42,979 bases of DNA from a virus. A program made the translations under genes and the position numbers. The notes beneath the pieces were generated by a model that saw only the letters and a list, made by a program, of their open reading frames with translations, did no database searches and was not told where the DNA came from. Numbering within the stretch: the stretch's first letter is position 1; every line of letters begins with the position of its first letter. Shown here one piece after another: positions 1 to 7,201 of this stretch. The stretch is from IMG/VR virus record IMGVR_UViG_3300046507_000409, positions 1 through 42,979 of that record; one strand, written 5' to 3'.

Positions 1-303
1 GAATCCGCCGAACAGCCCGCTCAAAAGCCCAAGCAACCTGAAAAGCCGGTCGTCAACGAAGCGACCGAAAGCCTCTGGGCCGAGATCAACGCGATATCCT
101 CTAGTCGTGGCCTCGAACTATTCTGGAAGGACAATTCCAAGATCGTCGCCGGCATGGATGAGGGTAACCGTATTCGCTTCACCGACAAGAAGGACCAGTT
201 GAAGGCGAAGTTCACGGATACCGTCGATCGCATCAAGGACGAGTTTCCAGGCTCGCGCGTCGTCGACGAGTCGATCCTCCGCCACCCGATGGCTGGAGGT
301 TGA
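1..303 (+). CDS. C-terminal part of the candidate annealing protein (continues from 42515-42979)
   Basis: This frame is open from the first base and stops with TGA at 301-303. It has no start of its own. The frame running off the right edge from 42515 ends on a complete codon, and joining the ends gives one 255-residue protein. This part (100 residues) begins with a Pro/Gln/Lys-rich linker, followed by a charged helical tail rich in Asp, Lys and Arg. The N-terminal domain at 42515-42979 carries the family features. The next gene, NinB, starts 2 bases after the stop. The in-frame join is direct evidence that the sequence is circular. Confidence 0.8.
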   Translation, partial: ESAEQPAQKPKQPEKPVVNEATESLWAEINAISSSRGLELFWKDNSKIVAGMDEGNRIRFTDKKDQLKAKFTDTVDRIKDEFPGSRVVDESILRHPMAGG

Positions 304-305
304 TC

Positions 306-737
306 ATGGACAAGAAGCGCTTCATCCTCATCAACGACAGAGTTCGCCACAATGCCGTCAACGCCGTCATCAGCGCTCCGGCAGACTATACGGTCACGGT
401 AGCGCCAAAGACGCGCTCGACAAACCAGAACGATTTCTTCCATGCGATCTGCAGCGACCTAGCAAAGTCTAAGCTGCCGTTTTTCGGAAAGCCTCGCGAT
501 GCGGCCGCTTGGAAAATCCTGCTCGTCTCTGCTCATGCGAAAGCAACCGATGATGCAGGAGAGGTTCTCCCTGGCATCGAAGGCGAGATGGTAGCCATCC
601 GCGAAAGCACCGCGAGCATGAGCGTACGGCGCGCTGCGTCCCTTCTCGAATATTCCATAGCCTACTGCGCACAAAATGGCGTCGAGCTTATCGACACACG
701 GCGCGGCGGCTTCCTCGAAGATCGGAGCGCAGCATGA
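306..737 (+). CDS. ninB: NinB-like recombination mediator
   Basis: This 143-residue protein resembles the lambda NinB/Orf family, which binds single-stranded DNA and SSB and helps load recombinases in phage recombination. Recognisable features are the basic N-terminus (MDKKRFILINDRVRH) and a central segment with an SKLPFFGKP-like stretch and an AAWKILLVSAH helix. The start at 306 has a GGAGG at 295-299 with 6 bases of spacing. It lies between the candidate annealing protein and a nuclease-like gene, the usual order of a lambdoid recombination module, and overlaps the next gene by ATGA. Assignment is by sequence recall, not a search. Confidence 0.8.
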   Translation: MDKKRFILINDRVRHNAVNAVISAPADYTVTVAPKTRSTNQNDFFHAICSDLAKSKLPFFGKPRDAAAWKILLVSAHAKATDDAGEVLPGIEGEMVAIRESTASMSVRRAASLLEYSIAYCAQNGVELIDTRRGGFLEDRSAA

Positions 738-913
738 AAACCGCGATCGAACATCTTGCCCGCAAGCCGAACTGCCGGCCGTCAACCCTCCGTTTCATAG
801 AGCTTCGAAACGCCAAGCTTGAACAGCTGCGCCGTGAGCTGTCAGAGGCAGAACAGCGTGATCAGCTTTCCATGATCGGACGATTGATGCGCAAACTGGG
901 ATGGAAGAGCTGA
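734..913 (+). CDS. Small basic phage protein, function unknown
   Basis: This 59-residue open frame starts at an ATG overlapping the NinB stop (ATGA, 734-737) and stops at 911-913, where the next gene starts in a TGATG overlap. Both junctions suggest translational coupling. The product is basic with a predicted helical centre (ELRNAKLEQLRRELSEAEQR) and could be a short coiled coil. No family is recognised. Confidence 0.6.
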   Translation: MKTAIEHLARKPNCRPSTLRFIELRNAKLEQLRRELSEAEQRDQLSMIGRLMRKLGWKS

Positions 914-1329
914 TGGCCTACGAGATCCGCAAGGAAAACACCTTCTCGTTTCCAAAGGCCAAGGCTTCGAAGTCAAAGGGCTATCTGTCGTTCATTCATG
1001 AGCTTCCGTCCGTCTTGTCGGGCCGATCGCCGGTCGAGGCTGCACACCTGTCAACGGCGAATACCTTCTGGATGCACTACGGGCGTGGCAAGGGAACGAA
1101 GGCTGCAGACCGTTGGTGCCTTCCTCTTACACGTGAGGAGCATGCTTCGCAGCACAGCTTCCCAGGCGGGGAAATGGCCTTCTGGCACTACCACCAACTG
1201 AATCCACATGAGCTCGCAACAATTCTATGGGGCGCCTACTGCGAGCGCGGTGATGAAGCCGTTGAATGGTGCATCGCGAAAATCAACCAAGGCCTGTCCG
1301 ATACCGGCTCTACTACGAGGGAGAATTAA
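913..1329 (+). CDS. DUF968/Ref-like putative HNH nuclease
   Basis: This 138-residue protein has the layout of small phage nucleases of the DUF968 (Ref-like) group. An early His sits in AAHLST (about residue 47), followed by a W-C-L-P-L-T segment and an EEHASQHS His cluster (about residues 78-84). In this group, position next to NinB points to a role in processing recombination intermediates. An upstream in-frame ATG at 901 exists, but 913 is preferred because it overlaps the preceding stop as TGATG. Catalytic activity is inferred from the His pattern. Confidence 0.6.
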   Translation: MAYEIRKENTFSFPKAKASKSKGYLSFIHELPSVLSGRSPVEAAHLSTANTFWMHYGRGKGTKAADRWCLPLTREEHASQHSFPGGEMAFWHYHQLNPHELATILWGAYCERGDEAVEWCIAKINQGLSDTGSTTREN

Positions 1330-1330
1330 T

Positions 1331-1678
1331 ATGGCAGAGAACATATCAGAATTGTTCGGTTCAATCGTTTCATGGGCGTCCGAAGTCAAGGGCGCGGAAA
1401 ATGTCGGCAAAGACGGCACACTGTGGATTGAGGCTACAGAGCCGAGCGAGCACTTCCCTGTGCCGGTTAGAGTAACCATGAATGCCACGACCGAAGAATT
1501 GGACGATATTCCGCCGTTCACGGCGATGCTCACGAACGATGTCTACTTTCCCGGAATCATGGCTTTCGTCAACCCCTACGGAGGGACGATGATCGGCGCA
1601 GGCCCTGATGGCGAGGATACCCTCATCCGCCATTTCAATGCCCAGGCACGCCCTTCCTCCCCTCTAAAGGGAGAGTGA
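1331..1678 (+). CDS. Hypothetical phage protein
   Basis: A 115-residue acidic protein with no recognised domain. The start at 1331 was chosen because it begins just after the previous stop with GAGGGAG at 1317-1323. The centre (VPVRVTMNATTEELDDIPPFTAML) alternates in a beta-strand manner. It lies in the run of small genes after the recombination module; nothing in the sequence indicates its role. Confidence 0.6.
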   Translation: MAENISELFGSIVSWASEVKGAENVGKDGTLWIEATEPSEHFPVPVRVTMNATTEELDDIPPFTAMLTNDVYFPGIMAFVNPYGGTMIGAGPDGEDTLIRHFNAQARPSSPLKGE

Positions 1679-1679
1679 G

Positions 1680-2087
1680 ATGGTGGAGCACACACCGACA
1701 CCGTGGATATTTGATGAGGTCCGGACATCATGCGGGCGCGCGTTCCGGATTGGAAATGAGCAGCAAGTCAAATTGGCTCGCGATGAAAAGCCGCGTGGAC
1801 TTCCTTCATATGCCGTCTTGTACGACGACTATCCGGGCCACCCAGACAACGAAGCGAAAGCCAACGCCGCCTTCATCGTTGAATGCGTCAACTCCCACGC
1901 CTCCCTTGTCGAGGAAAACGAAAGGCTGCGGAAGGCGCTGGAGCCGTTCGGAAGCGGTGGAAACTGGGGTACCGTAAAAGCAATGATCGTCAACGGGGCT
2001 ACGGTTCCTCAGAATGGCGTCGATCTCGCCAAGTGGCTTAGCAGCATGAATGCGAAAGCAGATGCCGCCCTCGGGAGGGAACCATGA
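1680..2087 (+). CDS. Hypothetical phage protein with a C-terminal helical segment
   Basis: A 135-residue protein. Its centre, NAAFIVECVNSHASLVEENERLRKAL (about residues 60-86), matches a motif common in small phage proteins of unknown function (xxANAAFIVxxVNxHxxLVxxx). The start follows the previous stop by 1 base with GAGAG upstream, and the gene overlaps the next by ATGA. The motif is widespread in temperate phages of Gram-negative bacteria, but its function is not known to me. Confidence 0.65.
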   Translation: MVEHTPTPWIFDEVRTSCGRAFRIGNEQQVKLARDEKPRGLPSYAVLYDDYPGHPDNEAKANAAFIVECVNSHASLVEENERLRKALEPFGSGGNWGTVKAMIVNGATVPQNGVDLAKWLSSMNAKADAALGREP

Positions 2088-2344
2088 TCGAATCCCGTAC
2101 CCGTACCGTATATTTCTCTCCATCCGCTGGCAGGCACTTCATGACGCTGGCTGCCGCCGCGCACAAGGAAGCATCGGCACTGATGGTCTCGAAGTACCCA
2201 ACCGAAAGACAGGATCCAGAGGCCAGCTATTCCGGATGGCATTGGTCGAGCGAGGATAATCTGCGCGCGGTCCACGCTAGATTGAAACGCCGCATCATCA
2301 GCCGCTTCCGCCGCGCCGCCCTCAATGGGGAGGAGACGGTATGA
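2084..2344 (+). CDS. Hypothetical phage protein
   Basis: An 86-residue basic protein starting in an ATGA overlap at 2084-2087 and ending in another at 2341-2344. The first half contains a short ATKE-like helix (AGRHFMTLAAAAHKEA) and the C-terminal half is rich in Arg (LKRRIISRFRRAAL). No domain recognised. The tight overlaps on both sides support that it is translated. Confidence 0.6.
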   Translation: MIESRTRTVYFSPSAGRHFMTLAAAAHKEASALMVSKYPTERQDPEASYSGWHWSSEDNLRAVHARLKRRIISRFRRAALNGEETV

Positions 2345-2556
2345 ACCCGGACGATGACGATTTCGAAGACGAGTTCTACGACGATCGTGATGATGATCTC
2401 GACTGCTGGCACGAAGGCTACGACGCCGACATCCTGACCGGTGAAGCTTGGTGCTGGAGATGCCAGCACAAGTGGATCATGACAACCAAGGAGATCGCAG
2501 GCGAGATCGAGTTCCAGCGTGAATATTTGGAATGTGTCGAAGCGGAGGAGCGTTGA
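2341..2556 (+). CDS. Small acidic protein with one Cys-x-x-Cys pair
   Basis: A 71-residue protein whose first 20 residues are almost all Asp and Glu. A CWRC pair at about residues 38-41, with Cys22 and His24, could bind one metal ion, but a complete zinc ribbon is not evident. It directly precedes the transglycosylase gene with no spacing (TGA then ATG). Similar small acidic proteins are common in Rhizobiales phages; the role is unknown. Confidence 0.6.
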   Translation: MNPDDDDFEDEFYDDRDDDLDCWHEGYDADILTGEAWCWRCQHKWIMTTKEIAGEIEFQREYLECVEAEER

Positions 2557-3153
2557 ATGCTCGTCCTGCTCGACAACGGCCAGGATCTTGATGAGTGCGC
2601 CGAGGAGCTTGGCTGTGAAGTCGGCCAGTTGCTGACGCCTCTGACGCGTTACCGCCTTCGCACTGATGTCTTCGCGATCGACAACGGCAGTTTTGCGGGA
2701 TTTGAGATCCCTGCATTTCTGTCGCTTTTGGAGCGCGAGAAGCACAATCGCGATAAGTGCCTGTTCGTGGCCGCCCCTGACGTTGTCGCATCAGCTCGAC
2801 GCACGCTTGAGGTCTTCGAGCGCTGGAAACTGCGCCTAGCTGGCTGGCCGCTCGCTCTTGTCTGCCAAGACGGCCAAGAAGATTTGCCGCTACCGTGGGA
2901 CGATATCGCGGCGGTCTTTATCGGCGGCTCAACCAACTGGAAATGCTCACACCACGCCGAACATATCATCCGCGCCGCAAAGGCTCTTGAGAAGTGGGTT
3001 CACGTCGGGCGCATCAACGGTCCAGAGCGCTTCAAACATTTCGAAAATCTGGGAGCCGATTCCTGCGATGGGACTGGCCTCGCTCGATACACCCACATGC
3101 GCAAAAATATAGCAAGTCGCCACAATCAAGGAGACATATTCAATGCAGCATAG
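2557..3153 (+). CDS. dpdA: Short DpdA-like transglycosylase (TGT fold), putative 7-deazaguanine DNA modification enzyme
   Basis: This 198-residue protein resembles the short phage relatives of tRNA-guanine transglycosylase known as DpdA, which exchange guanine in DNA for a 7-deazaguanine such as preQ0. Family-like motifs appear in order: FAIDNGSF (residues 39-46, Asp42 a candidate catalytic acid), AAPDVV (72-77), LVCQDGQEDL (101-110), FIGGSTNWK (121-129), WVHVGRIN (147-154) and GADSCDGTG (166-174). GG-x-T and DGT are typical of the barrel's substrate pocket. The next gene, overlapping by 11 bases, encodes a queuosine-precursor transporter, which strongly supports the assignment. No precursor-synthesis genes (folE, queD, queE, queC) are seen. 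The exact base made, and whether DNA or tRNA is the target, cannot be told from sequence. Confidence 0.78.
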   Translation: MLVLLDNGQDLDECAEELGCEVGQLLTPLTRYRLRTDVFAIDNGSFAGFEIPAFLSLLEREKHNRDKCLFVAAPDVVASARRTLEVFERWKLRLAGWPLALVCQDGQEDLPLPWDDIAAVFIGGSTNWKCSHHAEHIIRAAKALEKWVHVGRINGPERFKHFENLGADSCDGTGLARYTHMRKNIASRHNQGDIFNAA

Positions 3154-3697
3154 GACCATTGGCCTGACAATCGCATTTGCCGCTACCATTCCCGCCGCTA
3201 ACTGGCTTATGACGCATGTCGGGACTGCGTGTCAGCCAGACGGCCCTTGCTTGCTGCCGGTAGGCTTTGGCCTCTACGCCCCAAGCGGCGTCCTGATGAT
3301 CGGCGCAGCCCTTGTCCTGCGAGATATGGTGCAGTTGACCGGCGGCATCCGTGCTGGGCTGCTGGCCATTGCGATCGGTGCGGCCATCTCGTGGTTCCTG
3401 TCGCCTCCTGCGCTCGTCATCGCTTCGGTCGCTGCTTTTCTGCTGTCGGAACTGGCTGACTTCGCGGTCTATACGCCGTTGCGGCGCAAGCAACTCGAAA
3501 TCGCCGTTCTGGCGAGTGGCGTCATCGGCTCGGTCATCGATAGCATCGTTTTCCTTTGGCTGGCTTTCGGCTCTCTAGCCTTCATAGAAGGGCAGATCAT
3601 CGGCAAAGTCTGGATGACGCTGTTGGCAATCCCGCTCATCCGCATCAGCCGCGCCGCCGCCCTCCGCGCCAAGCTTCAGGAGACCACCAATGACTGA
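3143..3697 (+). CDS. yhhQ: YhhQ/VUT-family queuosine precursor transporter
   Basis: A 184-residue inner-membrane protein with about six hydrophobic segments (around residues 5-25, 40-62, 68-88, 92-112, 118-140 and 150-168). The Leu-Arg-Asp after the second segment and the SELADFAVYTPLRR stretch resemble VUT/YhhQ proteins, which import 7-deazaguanine precursors such as preQ0 and preQ1. AAGGAG at 3128-3133 lies 9 bases before the ATG, inside the end of the dpdA-like gene. Overlap with that gene implies co-expression and a shared role: supplying precursor for base exchange. Family membership is judged from pattern; substrate is inferred from the neighbour. Confidence 0.75.
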   Translation: MQHRTIGLTIAFAATIPAANWLMTHVGTACQPDGPCLLPVGFGLYAPSGVLMIGAALVLRDMVQLTGGIRAGLLAIAIGAAISWFLSPPALVIASVAAFLLSELADFAVYTPLRRKQLEIAVLASGVIGSVIDSIVFLWLAFGSLAFIEGQIIGKVWMTLLAIPLIRISRAAALRAKLQETTND

Positions 3698-4286
3698 ACT
3701 GAATGAAAAGGCTTTGGAAGCCGCTGCTAAGGCGCACACCCCGCAATTTGAGCGCATGGACGCTGATATCCAGCGTTATGCCCTAGAGCAAATGCGCGCC
3801 GCCATCTCCGCTTATCTCAGCGCTCTACCAGAGCAGGAGCCGGTGGCTCGATACGATCTAATAAAGTTCGATAGCTGCGGGGCTATGGACGCACTCATGG
3901 AGCGGCATCCTGAGGGCGAATGGGTGAAATGGGAAGATGTCTCATTATTCGCCTCTCCCATCGCCCATCCCCTACGAGATGGATCAATCTACGCCGCAGT
4001 CAGCAAGCGTCAGTTCTCCGAAGAGGAAAACGCTGCGATTGATCAGGACATCGCGGGGAAGCTCTCAGCCGGATATGCAGAGCTTATCAGGGAACTGGTG
4101 GGTGCACTGAAGCGGATTGAACGCTGGCACGGCGAATTCCCAGAAACTGGCGAATATTGGGACAAAGAGAAAACCCAAATGATGTCTTACGCGGCCTGCT
4201 TCGGCTCTAACGGAGAACGAGACTTCATGCGGAATATTGCTCGTTCCTCCCTCGCCAGAGCTGAAGCCGAAGGATTTGCGCCATGA
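3690..4286 (+). CDS. Hypothetical phage protein
   Basis: A 198-residue protein overlapping the transporter gene by 8 bases. The first 40 residues form a helix (LNEKALEAAAKAHTPQFERM), a pattern seen at the N-termini of many phage proteins of unknown function. The centre has a WVKWEDV segment and the C-terminal half is helical. No catalytic motif is recognised, and whether it belongs with the modification cassette is unknown. Confidence 0.6.
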   Translation: MTELNEKALEAAAKAHTPQFERMDADIQRYALEQMRAAISAYLSALPEQEPVARYDLIKFDSCGAMDALMERHPEGEWVKWEDVSLFASPIAHPLRDGSIYAAVSKRQFSEEENAAIDQDIAGKLSAGYAELIRELVGALKRIERWHGEFPETGEYWDKEKTQMMSYAACFGSNGERDFMRNIARSSLARAEAEGFAP

Positions 4287-4345
4287 CCTTACCCGCCCTC
4301 ACCACGGACGCCGACCGTCCCGATACCGGGAAGGAGGGCGAGTAG
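4283..4345 (+). CDS. Possible 20-residue peptide
   Basis: A very short frame starts in an ATGA overlap with the preceding gene and stops directly before the ATG at 4346. It could be a genuine linking peptide or just a translational bridge between two genes. Only the perfect spacing supports it. Confidence 0.25.
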   Translation: MTLPALTTDADRPDTGKEGE

Positions 4346-5014
4346 ATGGCCTACGGTGATTATAACGGCCCGAACAAGCCAGACAAGGGCAAGGAAGGCG
4401 GAAGCTGCAACCGTACGCGCTGCCAGTGCTCGCCAGCGAACTGGTACAACCACGGCTCTTACGCGTGGTATTGCGATGATTGCCGCAACCAGATCCAGTT
4501 TGACGCCATGAACCTGAGGGATTGGCAGCTTCGGTACGAACCAAAGTGCGGCCACCCGATGTTTGAAACCCGCGAGCAGATGGATGCTCGCGCCACACCC
4601 GGCTTCCTCTACATCGAGATAATGGGTGATCTGGTTGAGCGCCTTCACAATATCAGCCGTGGCGATCACAAGCGAGGATGCACCGGCCGCCAATATGTGT
4701 GTTCATGCGGGTATGACGACGATTCGGAAAAGACCGTCGAGCAAGCCGCCGCCGAACTCCTCCGCCTCCAGGAAGAGAACGCGCGCCTATCGGAGCTGCT
4801 AACGGCAGCCGTTGATGATTACAACGGTGCTTTGGCGACAAGCGCGCGCATCCGAAGCGAGACGATCGAGGAATGTGCGAAGATTGCCGACGCGATGCGC
4901 GACAAACACAGCTCACCAACCGGTGATGCGTACACGTGCGGGGTATGGGACCAAGGTGTCCGGATCGCTGGCCGCATCCGCGCTCTTCCTATCGATAAGG
5001 GGGTGGAGGGATGA
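4346..5014 (+). CDS. Cys-rich putative zinc-binding phage protein
   Basis: A 222-residue protein with a Cys-rich N-terminal half: CNRTRCQC near residue 21, a CDDC pair near 43, a C-x-H near 68 and later CTGRQYVCSC. These could form zinc ribbons. The C-terminal half contains a coiled coil (EQAAAELLRLQEENARLSELL) and a hydrophilic helical end (RSETIEECAKIADAM). The overall design, metal-binding head plus coiled coil, is common among accessory proteins of Rhizobiales phages. Function unknown. It overlaps the next gene by ATGA. Confidence 0.6.
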   Translation: MAYGDYNGPNKPDKGKEGGSCNRTRCQCSPANWYNHGSYAWYCDDCRNQIQFDAMNLRDWQLRYEPKCGHPMFETREQMDARATPGFLYIEIMGDLVERLHNISRGDHKRGCTGRQYVCSCGYDDDSEKTVEQAAAELLRLQEENARLSELLTAAVDDYNGALATSARIRSETIEECAKIADAMRDKHSSPTGDAYTCGVWDQGVRIAGRIRALPIDKGVEG

Positions 5015-5235
5015 CGGACCTTGATCGCAAGATTCACGAATACGGCGAACTTGAGCGCGATGCGGCCCAGCTTGCAGACTATAGCGTCCACGGCGGCATT
5101 TTCTACCGATTCTGGAAATGGCTGGAACGAAAGATCCGAGACGAACGAGAACTGCTGATTGTTGATCGGGATATCCAGCGCAGGCTTTCCGCTCGTTACC
5201 GAGCTCTCAGGGATACAGAGGAGCGGAAGCCGTGA
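5011..5235 (+). CDS. Hypothetical small basic protein
   Basis: A 74-residue, highly charged, mostly helical protein that begins in an ATGA overlap and ends overlapping the GTG of the next gene. An aromatic patch (FYRFWKWLERK) sits in the middle. No recognised domain. Confidence 0.55.
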   Translation: MTDLDRKIHEYGELERDAAQLADYSVHGGIFYRFWKWLERKIRDERELLIVDRDIQRRLSARYRALRDTEERKP

Positions 5236-5447
5236 CCGATCGCACAGAATTCAAAAACGGCAAGCTTGATGAAATCGTGTCCACGGCCGGCGCTCACCTT
5301 GAACGCATGGGAGGGAATCGTTGGTTTCTATCCTTCCAGCACGCCGATGGAACGGAAACCGCTCTCTGGTTTATCTCTCGCGATTTAGTCAATCCGCAGA
5401 TGGAGATGCGCGCGCCTGTGGACGAGCAGCGGGGATATCGGAAATGA
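5232..5447 (+). CDS. Hypothetical small protein, GTG start
   Basis: A 71-residue protein starting with GTG at 5232, which overlaps the preceding TGA (GTGA). The product is likely a small mixed alpha/beta fold (NRWFLSFQHADGTETALWFI). No family recognised. No strong Shine-Dalgarno is needed if it is translationally coupled. Confidence 0.5.
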   Translation: MTDRTEFKNGKLDEIVSTAGAHLERMGGNRWFLSFQHADGTETALWFISRDLVNPQMEMRAPVDEQRGYRK

Positions 5448-5484
5448 CGACGCCAGCCTGTGGAAACAATGTGGATGGTTCCTC

Positions 5485-5691
5485 ATGAGCCGAGCCCGCA
5501 CTTACACCAAATCAGAAATTGCCGATGCTGCTGCTGCGGCAGCGACACACGGCGTTCGCGTCATAATGCACCCCTCGGGCGATATTGAATTTTCGCCCAG
5601 CACTGTCGCTGCAGACCGTGAAGAAGAGAGCAGCGGCTCTAAAGCGCTGAAGAGGTGGCTAGATGGAAGGGAATCTCGTCGGCGTGCATAA
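5485..5691 (+). CDS. Small protein preceding the integrase, possible excisionase/DNA-binding factor
   Basis: A 68-residue protein ending inside the integrase gene (29-base overlap). Short basic proteins with a helix such as TKSEIADAAAAAATHGVRV and a strand reading VIMHPSGDIEF occur directly upstream of many Rhizobiales integrases. Position suggests an excisionase or integration factor, but no helix-turn-helix is clear, so this is inference from context. Confidence 0.55.
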   Translation: MSRARTYTKSEIADAAAAAATHGVRVIMHPSGDIEFSPSTVAADREEESSGSKALKRWLDGRESRRRA

Positions 5692-6700
5692 GGTCAACGT
5701 CAAATTGGCGGACGGCACTACTGCGACATACTATTACGCTTGGCGCGGGAAAGGTGCGCCTCGCATCAAGGCAAAGCCGGGAACGAAGGCATTCACGCAG
5801 GAATTCATTCGTCTGACGCGTGACAGACCACAAGCCGTTTCAGAAAATACCATTGGGTCACTTATCGATGAGTTTCGGAAGACGGCTTCATATCTGAAGC
5901 TTTCCGCTTCGACCCGGCGGGACTACGAGCGCCAGTTTGGGGCGATACGCCTTGAATTCGGTGATTTCCCCGTCGAGGCTATTGAAGAGCGCGGCAGCCG
6001 GAAGATCTTCGTCACATGGCGAGACACGATGAAGGAATCGCCACGATCAGCAGATATGCATATTGCGCTGCTATCCAGACTTTTCGCGTGGGCCAAGGAC
6101 AATGAGGTTATCCTTCGCAACCCGTTGGAGCGCGTCCAACGCCTCCATGAGGGGACCAGACGCGATATCATCTGGTCGGATGAACAATTGTCGAAACTCC
6201 TAACCGAAGGCGTCCAGCACCTACGTGAGGTGGCGCTGATAGCGCTATGGACCATGCAGAGGCAAGCGGACGTGCTCACCATGTCGACACTTGCGTTCGA
6301 CGATGAGCGGGTCTCTATCAGGCAAGGGAAGACAGGAGCGCGGGTGCGTGTTGTAGCTGCTCCGGATATCCTGCCGGTTCTAAAAGCGGCCAAAGAGGAT
6401 AAGCGCCAGCGCGTGCTTGTGAACTCGTTCGGCCAAAACTGGACCTCTAGTGGGTTCAGGGCCTCTTGGCGCAAGGAAATGAAGCGGTTGGGGATAAAAG
6501 GCGTCACGTTCCACGATCTGCGCGGCACGGCCATCACCTACGCCTATTCCCAACTCGACCGATCGCATTCAGAAAAGATCAAGTTGATTGCCGAGATATC
6601 GGGGCATTCTGAGGAGGATGCCGAATCAATCATTCGGAAGCATTACCTCGCTGGACAGGAGGTAATTGACGCCATCGGGCGCGGAACGAACCGGGCATAA
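5663..6700 (+). CDS. int: Tyrosine-family phage integrase
   Basis: A 345-residue site-specific recombinase that integrates and excises the phage at attP. The catalytic set is complete: Arg200 (QRQADVL), Lys223 (QGKTG), His284 and Arg287 (HDLRGT), His315 (GHS) and the nucleophile Tyr328 (KHYLAG). An N-terminal arm-binding region (1-60) and a core-binding helical domain (about 62-160, starting ENTIGSLIDEF) precede the catalytic domain. The gene points towards the tRNA-derived core 63 bases downstream, and four identical repeats flank that core. The start at 5663 lies within the preceding small gene, so the two are probably coupled. Confidence 0.95.
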   Translation: MEGNLVGVHKVNVKLADGTTATYYYAWRGKGAPRIKAKPGTKAFTQEFIRLTRDRPQAVSENTIGSLIDEFRKTASYLKLSASTRRDYERQFGAIRLEFGDFPVEAIEERGSRKIFVTWRDTMKESPRSADMHIALLSRLFAWAKDNEVILRNPLERVQRLHEGTRRDIIWSDEQLSKLLTEGVQHLREVALIALWTMQRQADVLTMSTLAFDDERVSIRQGKTGARVRVVAAPDILPVLKAAKEDKRQRVLVNSFGQNWTSSGFRASWRKEMKRLGIKGVTFHDLRGTAITYAYSQLDRSHSEKIKLIAEISGHSEEDAESIIRKHYLAGQEVIDAIGRGTNRA

Positions 6701-6730
6701 ATTGTAAAATGCTGGGTTTGCTGTAAAATG

Positions 6731-6750
6731 AGCGGGCCAAATTACCCGCT
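6731..6750 (+). terminator. Weak hairpin after the integrase
   Basis: AGCGGG (6731-6736) and CCCGCT (6745-6750) form a 6-bp stem with an 8-base loop 30 bases after the integrase stop. There is no T-run, so it is a weak terminator candidate or an element of the attachment region. Confidence 0.3.
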
Positions 6751-6763
6751 AAGTAGTTGAAAA

Positions 6764-6810
<47 letters not shown>

Positions 6811-6953
6811 TCATCGCATCTATAGATTTTTCAATCCGATGCGGCGAGTGTCACTGTAAAATAAAGCCGCAAAAAGCCGAATGAATCCAGCGGCGTCAAG
6901 AGCAAAGTGTAAAATGAAATCCACACTTTTCGACACCTGTGGATAGTATCATG

Positions 6954-6976
6954 TTCCCTCCCAGCGAGGGAGGGAA
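6954..6976 (+). promoter_or_regulatory. Hairpin next to the ribosome binding site of 6989-7195
   Basis: TTCCCTCCC (6954-6962) and GGGAGGGAA (6968-6976) form a perfect 9-bp stem with a 5-base loop. The Shine-Dalgarno AGGAG at 6978-6982 begins 2 bases later. It could control translation of the cargo genes or mark their transcript end region. The role is inferred from position. Confidence 0.4.
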
Positions 6977-6988
6977 AAGGAGATGGGA

Positions 6989-7195
6989 ATGCCCGACGAA
7001 CCGCATATCACCATCAACGGGGTCGAGTTGACCGGAGGTCAAGCCATGACGGTTCGCGTTGCTATCTCGACCATGTTCGCGGAGATGAGTGAACCGGAAG
7101 CGCTTGGCAACGACGATATGGGAATTTCGATCGCGTCGGGCTATAAGGACCGGTGTGCGGAGATTTTGCGGATCATGGATCTGCGGAAAGGGTAA
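6989..7195 (+). CDS. Hypothetical cargo protein next to attP
   Basis: A 68-residue acidic protein, MPDEPHITINGVELTGGQAM onwards. An in-frame ATG lies at 6983, but AGGAG at 6978-6982 directly abuts it, while spacing to 6989 is 6 bases, so 6989 is preferred. It forms a pair with the following gene, on the strand opposite to the late genes. In the integrated prophage these two genes would lie at the very end next to the host, a frequent place for lysogenic cargo. No domain recognised, though the N-terminus resembles small phage proteins starting with ITINGVxLT. Confidence 0.6.
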   Translation: MPDEPHITINGVELTGGQAMTVRVAISTMFAEMSEPEALGNDDMGISIASGYKDRCAEILRIMDLRKG

Positions 7196-7201
7196 GGCAT
7201 A

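Noticed and set aside
5444-5488. 14-residue peptide between 5232-5447 and 5485-5691
   Set aside because: It has overlapping ATGA junctions but is too short and featureless to call.
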